From: Bacillota bacterium
GTDB lineage: Bacteria; Bacillota; DTU065
DNA length: 64,000 bases
Direction: 5' to 3'
NCBI GenBank assembly: GCA_018435125.1
Contig: JAHDNZ010000009.1
Span: forward strand, 48,325-112,324
The position numbers were made by a program, and so were the translations under genes. The notes under the pieces are model-generated. The model was not told where the DNA came from and did not search any database. It worked only from the letters and a program-made list of their open reading frames with translations. Position 1 is the first letter of the stretch, and the number at the start of each line of letters is the position of its first letter. Of this stretch, positions 58,385 through 64,000 are shown piece after piece.

Positions 58385-58627
58385 ATGGATAACAACAAGA
58401 AAGACAAAAAGAAGCGCCGCCGCAGAAAGGTGTGTTCCTTCTGCGTTGATAAAATGACTTCTGTTGACTATAAAGATCTGGGCAGATTACGTCGTTATGT
58501 CTCCGAAAGAGGTAAAATTTTACCTCGGAGAATTAATGGCAACTGCGCACATCATCAAAGACAACTAACTCTGGCAATTAAAAAGGCTCGCTATATGGCA
58601 CTTTTGCCTTATGTAACAGAAGAATAA
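58385..58627 (+). CDS. rpsR: 30S ribosomal protein S18
   Basis: Basic protein of 80 aa with CSFCVDKM (zinc-type cysteine pair), [22 protein letters not shown] shortened to [15 protein letters not shown], and [14 protein letters not shown]. The last gene of the operon, followed by a strong terminator. Confidence 0.97.
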   Translation: MDNNKKDKKKRRRRKVCSFCVDKMTSVDYKDLGRLRRYVSERGKILPRRINGNCAHHQRQLTLAIKKARYMALLPYVTEE

Positions 58628-58636
58628 ATAATTTAT

Positions 58637-58664
58637 AAGAGGAGGGTCTGCCCTCCTCTTTTTT
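58637..58664 (+). terminator. Terminator of rpsF-ssb-rpsR
   Basis: Perfect 10-bp stem AAGAGGAGGG/CCCTCCTCTT with loop TCTG and six T's. Confidence 0.93.
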
Positions 58665-58708
58665 CAATAAATCTATTAAACTTTTTAGTCAAAACTGATA
58701 TTATTAAT

Positions 58709-58739
58709 GTAAACAAGCTAAGAGAGTAGAGGTTTACAT
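58709..58739. repeat. Inverted repeat upstream of the MazG-like gene
   Basis: TGTAAAC and GTTTACA about 17 nt apart; could be an operator. Confidence 0.4.
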
Positions 58740-58806
58740 CTCTAGTTTGAGATGAATCTACTAGAATTGAAGCATCGAAAGGACTGCCAAAGGGAGGTCT
58801 TTGTTT

Positions 58807-59139
58807 GTGGAACCAGTTAACCATGATTTAGATATTGCCCGCAATGTCCGGACTATAGACTGGCTACGCACGGAGATTTTAGATTATGTTGCTAATCTTT
58901 TTAAGGCGATGTGGCAAAACAGAGAAGAGCTAATGCTAGATGCGTTAGCCGGACTAATAATGGCTGCTTTTTTGCTAGGTAAGCGGTTGGGAATAAGTTT
59001 TTCACGCCTAGAGAATAAACTTTTGGCAAAACTAAAAGCAAGTGCACTAGAAGGGCATGAGATCGAAAAGTGGTATGGCGATATGACAAGTCTTCTAGAC
59101 TATTGGCAAGAACGACAGGTTCAAAGACATAACGATTAA
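58807..59139 (+). CDS. MazG-like family protein
   Basis: Protein of 110 aa, mostly helical, with NVRTIDWLRTEILDYVANLF and HEIEKWYGDMTSLLDYW. It fits small Bacillota MazG-like proteins, related to nucleotide pyrophosphohydrolases, but the ExxE12-28ExxD metal motif is not clear, so enzymatic activity is doubtful. GGGAGG favours GTG 58807 over TTG 58801. Confidence 0.75.
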   Translation: MEPVNHDLDIARNVRTIDWLRTEILDYVANLFKAMWQNREELMLDALAGLIMAAFLLGKRLGISFSRLENKLLAKLKASALEGHEIEKWYGDMTSLLDYWQERQVQRHND

Positions 59140-59171
59140 AACACTATTTTAATAAGAAGGAAGATCAAAGC

Positions 59172-59195
59172 TTGCACTTAGAATATTAAGTGCAA
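59172..59195. repeat. Hairpin between the MazG-like gene and yybS
   Basis: TTGCACTTA/TAAGTGCAA, 9-bp perfect stem. No T tail, so not a clear terminator. Confidence 0.5.
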
Positions 59196-59218
59196 CTTGA
59201 TTGGTATGGATCTAGAAA

Positions 59219-59247
59219 GGAGGAAATAGAATCTATTGCATTCCTCC
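59219..59247 (+). promoter_or_regulatory. Hairpin sequestering the yybS ribosome site
   Basis: The Shine-Dalgarno GGAGGAA (59219-59225) is complementary to TTCCTCC (59241-59247), just inside the coding region; ATAG/CTAT pair inside. The TTG start (59236) is in the hairpin. Confidence 0.6.
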
Positions 59248-60258
59248 CAGCGTTCTGGGCTTCCTGCAATAAATTCTGTGATCCCTATAAACGAACAGAA
59301 AAATAATTTTAAATGGGCAGAATATATTTTTATCTTTTCTTTTATGGTACTTATTGTTTCTCTCTCATTTGTGGTGTTACCTTTTTCGCTACTTTTAATA
59401 ACTCTTATTCCATTACCTATCTTAATTGCAACCTATAGATATAATAACCTTTTAGCAGCAGTTGTGGCAGCATTGGTCAGTATTTTTTTCGCTCTCTTTT
59501 TGCAAGATAGCACTATGGTAATATTAGTTTTATCTATGTCTACTGTTGGTATTGGCGTAGGTAATGCTATGAAAGAGAAATTACCTTATAAAAAAGTACT
59601 AATAATTGGTATTGTTTCTAGCCTTATTACCATTTCTTTATTGGGACTTGGCCTTTCTTTAGTAACAGGCCAGTCTATAAAACTACTTTATAAAGAAACT
59701 ACAGAAAAAATGCTCCAAGAGCTTGCTTCAGTTCAACCAACCAACCAGGCAATGCTGGAACAGGCACAAGCTACTATTAATCGGTTTAACATTTTATTTC
59801 CTTCGATGCTTTTTACTGGTGCAGTTGCTATTGCCGGTATTAATGTTATGGCAGGGAGTTTCGTTTTAAAAAAATTAGGTTTAGAAGAGATTCCATCACT
59901 ACCGCCAATATCAAACTGGGCTTTCCCAAGCTGGCTCTCAATAGCTTATTTTATCTTATGGCCATTAACTCTTCTAAATGTTTTCCCAGATATTGTAAGC
60001 ATTGTTATTAGTAATCTTCACCATGCAGTACGCTGGTTTTTAGTTATTCAGGGGCTTAGTGTAATTATCTACTTTTTAAAAACAGTGAGAATGCCAAAGT
60101 GGATCAAGATAATTATTCTTTTACCAGTCTACTTTTTTAGCAGTTGGTTTTTAGCCCTACTTGGCGCCTTAGATCCTTGGTTAAAGTACCGCGGTCGATT
60201 ACGGCTTTACCAAGAAGAGCTAAAAAAAGATAAGAAAGGCCCTGACAAACAAGAGTAG
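59236..60258 (+). CDS. yybS: YybS family multi-spanning membrane protein (DUF2232)
   Basis: Integral membrane protein of 340 aa with about eight hydrophobic segments and a basic C-terminal tail. The position between rpsR and rplI and the PNMQELASVQPTN-like loop after LYKETTEKML match YybS of Bacillus. The function is unknown. The usual neighbour gdpP (yybT, c-di-AMP phosphodiesterase) is absent between it and rplI. Confidence 0.88.
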   Translation: MHSSQRSGLPAINSVIPINEQKNNFKWAEYIFIFSFMVLIVSLSFVVLPFSLLLITLIPLPILIATYRYNNLLAAVVAALVSIFFALFLQDSTMVILVLSMSTVGIGVGNAMKEKLPYKKVLIIGIVSSLITISLLGLGLSLVTGQSIKLLYKETTEKMLQELASVQPTNQAMLEQAQATINRFNILFPSMLFTGAVAIAGINVMAGSFVLKKLGLEEIPSLPPISNWAFPSWLSIAYFILWPLTLLNVFPDIVSIVISNLHHAVRWFLVIQGLSVIIYFLKTVRMPKWIKIIILLPVYFFSSWFLALLGALDPWLKYRGRLRLYQEELKKDKKGPDKQE

Positions 60259-60269
60259 GAGGTATTTCC

Positions 60270-60716
60270 ATGGATGTAATTTTAACTCAAGATGTAAAAG
60301 CTTTAGGTAAAAAAGGCGAATTAGTTTCAGTCAATGAAGGTTATGCTAGAAACTACTTGATACCTAAAGGCTTGGCAACTATAGCCACAAAAGGTGTTAT
60401 TACTCAACTAAACGAGAAAAAAGAAGCTGAAAAAAAAGCTGAAGCAAGGGCTCTTCAAAAAGCTTTAGACTTAGCGAACACCTTAAATGGCCGTACTGTT
60501 ACAATCGAGGTCAAAGCAGGTGAAAAAGGCAAGATCTTTGGCTCTATTACCGCTAATGATGTTGCCACTGCTATTAATAAACAGTTTGATCTTAAGATAG
60601 ACAAAAAGAAGGTACAGCTAGAGACAATTAAGGAGCTTGGAACCTTTGATGTTAAGCTAAAACTGTACCCTGAGGTAAGTACCATCATAAAGGTAAATGC
60701 AAAAGCTCAAGAGTAA
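60270..60716 (+). CDS. rplI: 50S ribosomal protein L9
   Basis: Protein of 148 aa: N-terminal domain MDVILTQDVKALGKKGELV with VNEGYARNYLIPKGLA, a long connecting helix (about 42-75, Lys/Glu-rich), and a C-terminal domain with GKIFGSIT. AGGAGG precedes the ATG. Confidence 0.98.
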   Translation: MDVILTQDVKALGKKGELVSVNEGYARNYLIPKGLATIATKGVITQLNEKKEAEKKAEARALQKALDLANTLNGRTVTIEVKAGEKGKIFGSITANDVATAINKQFDLKIDKKKVQLETIKELGTFDVKLKLYPEVSTIIKVNAKAQE

Positions 60717-60734
60717 CAGATGCGGGCTTAAATA

Positions 60735-60774
60735 AAAGGAAGCTTTACGAGCGGAAGCTCTACAGCTTTCTTTT
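60735..60774 (+). terminator. Terminator after rplI
   Basis: AAAGGAAGCT/AGCTTTCTTT with an inner GAGC/GCTC hairpin and T-rich end. Confidence 0.85.
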
Positions 60775-60926
60775 GTTTAAGAGGTTAATCTTTAACAAAT
60801 TATACTAAGTTAACTAAGTGATTTTGTTAAAAAGTACTTCAAGAATTACCTGAAAGCTCGATGTAAAGTCTATAATGAAGGTTTTTTATTTAGGCATAAT
60901 CCTTTTTTCGGATTGGAGGTAAGCAG

Positions 60927-61838
60927 ATGAATTACAAGTTACTTATAGGTATAGCAATAGTATTGACTACTTTTTATGCTCTAACCAATTATACCTTTAA
61001 CAAAGTGGTCAATGAAGCCAAAAACTCACGTATAAGAGCCTCTCAGGCTGATCCGTTGGAAAAATATCTCAAAGATGATGTTGAACTAGTAAGCAAAGAC
61101 AACCTCAAGTTAAGAGGCACTTACATACCCTACTTTCGAAAAACAGCTGAAGCAGAGAAAACTATCATTCTAATTCACGGTTATACAGCTACTTCGGAGT
61201 CGATGGCAGACCTTATTACTCCCTTTTTATCACATGGTTGGAATGTTTTGCTTATAGATCAAAGAGGTCATGGTAAAAGCGAAGGTCAATATGCGTCTTT
61301 TGGTTATCATGAAAAGGGTGATCTCGATCTTTGGGTTAATTGGGTAAGGGATAGATCTGAGAAAAAGCACCAAGTTATTGGTCTTTTGGGTATTTCTATG
61401 GGAGCAGGTACGGTTTTGGAATATGCTGGTATTAATAAACATGTTAATTTTATTATTGCAGATTGCCCTTACTCAGATTTAGAAGAACTTTTAAAATACC
61501 AGATTAGGGAGATAAGAAATATACCAGCCTATCCTTTGATTAACGCTTTAGATCTAATGTTAAGAATTAGGGTTGATTTTAACATCAAAGCTGTCAGTCC
61601 TCTTAAGACAGTTAGAGAGAGTGAAATACCAATAATGTTTATTCATGGAAGTGAAGATCGCTTTGTACCGACGCAGATGTCAAAAGACTTGTATGCAATA
61701 AAAAAGGGTAAAAAGAAATTGCTCATTGTCGAAGGGGCAAGCCATGCCAATTCTTATTGGACTAATAAGAATCTTTATGAAAAAGAGGTGTGGGATTTTA
61801 TAGATGAAGTTCTTACTACAGTAACTTACCCAGATTAA
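60927..61838 (+). CDS. Membrane-anchored alpha/beta hydrolase
   Basis: Protein of 303 aa with an N-terminal membrane helix (about 3-20). The hydrolase fold has the oxyanion HGYTATSESM, the Ser nucleophile in LLGISMGAG, the Asp in HGSEDRFVP, and the His in EGASHAN near the end. Similar proteins in Bacillota are annotated as serine hydrolases or cell-surface esterases; the substrate is unknown. GGAGG precedes the ATG. Transcribed alone. Confidence 0.9.
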   Translation: MNYKLLIGIAIVLTTFYALTNYTFNKVVNEAKNSRIRASQADPLEKYLKDDVELVSKDNLKLRGTYIPYFRKTAEAEKTIILIHGYTATSESMADLITPFLSHGWNVLLIDQRGHGKSEGQYASFGYHEKGDLDLWVNWVRDRSEKKHQVIGLLGISMGAGTVLEYAGINKHVNFIIADCPYSDLEELLKYQIREIRNIPAYPLINALDLMLRIRVDFNIKAVSPLKTVRESEIPIMFIHGSEDRFVPTQMSKDLYAIKKGKKKLLIVEGASHANSYWTNKNLYEKEVWDFIDEVLTTVTYPD

Positions 61839-61849
61839 TATTTCGGGCG

Positions 61850-61877
61850 GTGCAGTCTCTTAGGACTGCCTTTTTTT
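61850..61877 (+). terminator. Terminator after the hydrolase gene
   Basis: GCAGTC/GACTGC stem with a 6-nt loop followed by seven T's. Confidence 0.88.
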
Positions 61878-62452
61878 GGCTACTGGGAGAAGGTCAATTC
61901 TTGAAATAAAGTGTTATCGTTTATAAAAAACTATTGTAAGCTGAAGAGGATATCCATTAGGTAAGTTGAATCAACAAAAAGAATACTGACTACTATTATT
62001 GTAATTTTTATTTGGCACTAAAAATTATTTTAAGGAGTGAGTAGATAGAAAACTGCCACGATTTTTACCAAGCTAGTTAGGGTAGTGCTAAGAATCTTTT
62101 GTGAAACCGTTGCCATAATTTCCCATTGCCTTTTAAGTTTAGCAAAAGCTTGAAAAAAAGCCCTAAGGTTAAGGTTATAGAGGGCTTTTTAATAGTCGTT
62201 ATATCCTTATTAATACTAAAAAATATTTTTCTACATCAGAAAATAGATTCAATTATTTTCTTTTGGGTATATAAAAGCTAGAGAGTTCTTTTTGGGTTTT
62301 TTTGCACAATCTTATACCCAAAACTAAAGACTTCTGTCTTCTTTACACAAGCTGTTTAGCACTCTCCTGGTCAGTTAACATTTACTTTTATCAGTCTAGC
62401 TAGAAAAGTAAAAGAAGTTTATAATGCAAATTTAACAAGGGGGAGCATATCA
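61878..62452. other. Long intergenic region with an orphan terminator and an inverted repeat
   Basis: No convincing gene in 575 bp. A perfect 10-bp hairpin AAAAAGCCCT/AGGGCTTTTT lies at 62155-62190 with no plus-strand gene just upstream. TTTTGGGTATA (62261-62271) and TATACCCAAAA (62313-62323) form a perfect 11-bp inverted repeat, with a second TTTGGG between them, in front of the chemotaxis gene. A TTGAAA at 61902 could start a short RNA. I see no c-di-GMP riboswitch. Confidence 0.55.
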
Positions 62453-64000
62453 GTGAAAATAAAAATAAGAACCAAAATCTTGCTAGCGTTTTTAATTCTA
62501 TGTCTGGTTCTGCTTGGTGTTGGATTATTAGTACTTGCAAATATGAAACAACAAAGAACAAAATTTGAAGAAGTTGTTACAGATGATGTACCTAGTCTTA
62601 TACAAGTTGAAGAGATAAGAACCAAGTTTACTACTAAAATGCTAGAAGCCAGAGGCTATTTAATATCTAGGAATTCTGCTCAGAAGGCATCCTACGATGC
62701 AGCTTGCAAAGACTTTGAACAAACATTTCAAGCCATCGAACCTTTAGCTAAAGAGCTAGGGATAGAGTCACTATATTTGGAGATGCGTGATTTGGACGCA
62801 GAATATTCTAATTATTTGCAAGAGACTTTTACAATAGCCCTAACCGAGGATCTTGTGGCTGCAGGAGAATATTTAAATCAATACGGAGGCCCAGTTGTTA
62901 TTAAAGCAAGTATGTTATTAAACGAATTAGAAACTAAGATCAATGAAAATGCGGATGCCAGTATCGCAGAGGCTGATAATATGCTCTACCGCTCGGTTAA
63001 GCTTATGATTATTTCTCTAATTATAAGTATGGTGCTTTCTGCTATACTGGGATATCGTATAAGTCACTATATTACTAAACCACTTAAGGCTGTTAATGAA
63101 GCTCTCACTTTGGTTGCTGAGGGGGACTTTACTGTTAATGTTCCTATTGATGTTAAGGATGAAATTGGAGATTTATGTAATAAATTAAATGTAGTTACAG
63201 CTAAAGTGTCTGAAGCTATAAAAGAAGTAAAGACTTCTTATCAAAGTGTCAGTACTGGAGCTTTGGAGATGGCCAAAGCTGTTGAGCAACAGGCTGGATC
63301 AGCTACCCAGGTTTCGCAAGCGATTGATACTATGGCCAAAGGAGCTTTTGAACAGCAAAGTAGTATTGAGCAAGCTAATGAAGTAATGAAACAACTTTCA
63401 GCTGCCATTGATCAGATAACTCAAGGAGCACAAGATCAAGCTCAAAGCGTTGATAGTACTTTCCAATTTACCCAAGCTGTAATCAGTGATTTAGCTCAGG
63501 TAAATAGCTTTATTCAATCCATCGATACCGATGTCAAAGCTAACGCCGATGCTGCCAAACAAGGTAGAGATGGCAATTTACAGGTTTATAACTCCATGCA
63601 GAATATCGAAAGAGGTATCAGTGAAGCTATTAAAAGCGTAAAACTTCTTGAAGAAGGTTCCAAAAAGATAGGTGCTATTGTGGAGATTATTAACGATATC
63701 TCTGATCAAACAAATCTCCTGGCCTTAAATGCAGCTATTGAGGCAGCCAGAGCCGGTGAACATGGGCGTGGCTTTGCCGTGGTAGCAGACGAAGTAAGGA
63801 TTCTGGCAGGCAGGACCAGAGAATCTACCAACGAAATTGCAGGTATTGTTAATGAACTTGGTACAGCCATTAACTCTGCAAGCGAAGCAGTTGAGCTAAG
63901 TAAGCTAAATGTAGCCGAGGGGACCGAAGTTTCAGAACAATCTCGCCAGATGCTGGATTTAATTGCTACTAGTGCACAAAAGATAAATGCTAGAATAGAT
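62453..64000 (+). CDS. Methyl-accepting chemotaxis protein, truncated by the window end
   Basis: The first 516 codons of a receptor that continues past the window. An N-terminal membrane helix (about 8-30), a helical extracytoplasmic domain, a second helix (about 183-205), HAMP, and the start of the signalling coil follow in order. The hairpin-tip signature ends [32 protein letters not shown], read here as [20 protein letters not shown]. The GTG start has GGGGGAG upstream. It implies motility or taxis. Confidence 0.93.
   Translation, partial: MKIKIRTKILLAFLILCLVLLGVGLLVLANMKQQRTKFEEVVTDDVPSLIQVEEIRTKFTTKMLEARGYLISRNSAQKASYDAACKDFEQTFQAIEPLAKELGIESLYLEMRDLDAEYSNYLQETFTIALTEDLVAAGEYLNQYGGPVVIKASMLLNELETKINENADASIAEADNMLYRSVKLMIISLIISMVLSAILGYRISHYITKPLKAVNEALTLVAEGDFTVNVPIDVKDEIGDLCNKLNVVTAKVSEAIKEVKTSYQSVSTGALEMAKAVEQQAGSATQVSQAIDTMAKGAFEQQSSIEQANEVMKQLSAAIDQITQGAQDQAQSVDSTFQFTQAVISDLAQVNSFIQSIDTDVKANADAAKQGRDGNLQVYNSMQNIERGISEAIKSVKLLEEGSKKIGAIVEIINDISDQTNLLALNAAIEAARAGEHGRGFAVVADEVRILAGRTRESTNEIAGIVNELGTAINSASEAVELSKLNVAEGTEVSEQSRQMLDLIATSAQKINARID

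Noticed and set aside
62038..62130. A 28-codon minus-strand frame starting MATVSQKIL before the chemotaxis gene
   Set aside because: No clear ribosome site and no terminator, unlike the 26-codon gene at 44815-44895.

Overview
This window is the chromosomal replication-origin neighbourhood of an AT-rich, Gram-positive-type bacterium, most likely an endospore-forming Bacillota of the Clostridia type. The gene order rpmH-rnpA-yidD-yidC(spoIIIJ)-jag-mnmE-mnmG-rsmG-parA-parB, running leftwards from oriC, and dnaA-dnaN-yaaA-recF-remB-gyrB-gyrA, running rightwards, is the classic Bacillota arrangement. A YyaC-type sporulation protein, a RemB-type regulator, perfect parS sites and a split glycine decarboxylase P protein agree with this. 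I see no rRNA, no CRISPR array and no phage. There are two tRNAs: Ser-UGA and Arg-CCG.

Layout. (1) 1-9.5 kb: a WalR/PhoP-type response regulator and its kinase, tRNA-Ser, a P-loop kinase-like protein, a zinc/manganese-type ABC transporter (znuCBA order), serS, glyA and a divergent YchF-like GTPase. (2) 9.4-13.3 kb: tRNA-Arg, yyaC, then bactofilin, an M23 peptidase and a C39-like peptidase on the minus strand. (3) 13.3-17.5 kb: three parS sites, a Vga-like ABC-F gene broken by a frameshift, parB, and parA. (4) 17.6-23.8 kb: rsmG to rpmH. (5) 23.8-33.5 kb: oriC and the dnaA-gyrA block. (6) 33.5-44.8 kb: a glycosyltransferase, several secreted proteins, nth, an orphan sugar-type binding protein, the ACT/UPF0210 pair, a VanW protein and ilvE. 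(7) 45-52 kb: a complete glycine cleavage set (gcvT, gcvH, gcvPA, gcvPB) followed by two radical SAM proteins and a lipoate ligase-like protein, apparently a unit that both makes and lipoylates the system. (8) 52-57.4 kb: a TetR regulator with a radical SAM/SPASM-like protein, a CBM9-like secreted protein, an MscS channel and canonical ychF. (9) 57.5-64 kb: rpsF-ssb-rpsR, a MazG-like protein, yybS, rplI, a serine hydrolase and the start of a chemotaxis receptor that runs off the window.

The most striking observation is in parA. The gene is interrupted exactly between the Gly and Lys codons of its Walker A P-loop by a 527-nt group II intron on the minus strand (17475 down to 16949). It has a GTGCG 5' end, a 34-nt domain V, a domain VI with a bulged A, an AC 3' end, and an EBS1 loop complementary to the exon sequence at the 5' splice site. 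The intron carries no reverse transcriptase/maturase, so production of ParA, a chromosome-segregation protein encoded beside its own parS sites, should depend on splicing assisted from elsewhere. Other points are a Vga-like ABC-F gene whose frameshift falls exactly on an A AAA AAC heptamer, a possible small transcript inside oriC, a 26-codon basic peptide gene, a poly-G tract that forms the ribosome-binding site of a solute-binding protein, and four genes whose Shine-Dalgarno sequence is sequestered by, or separated from the start codon by, a hairpin.
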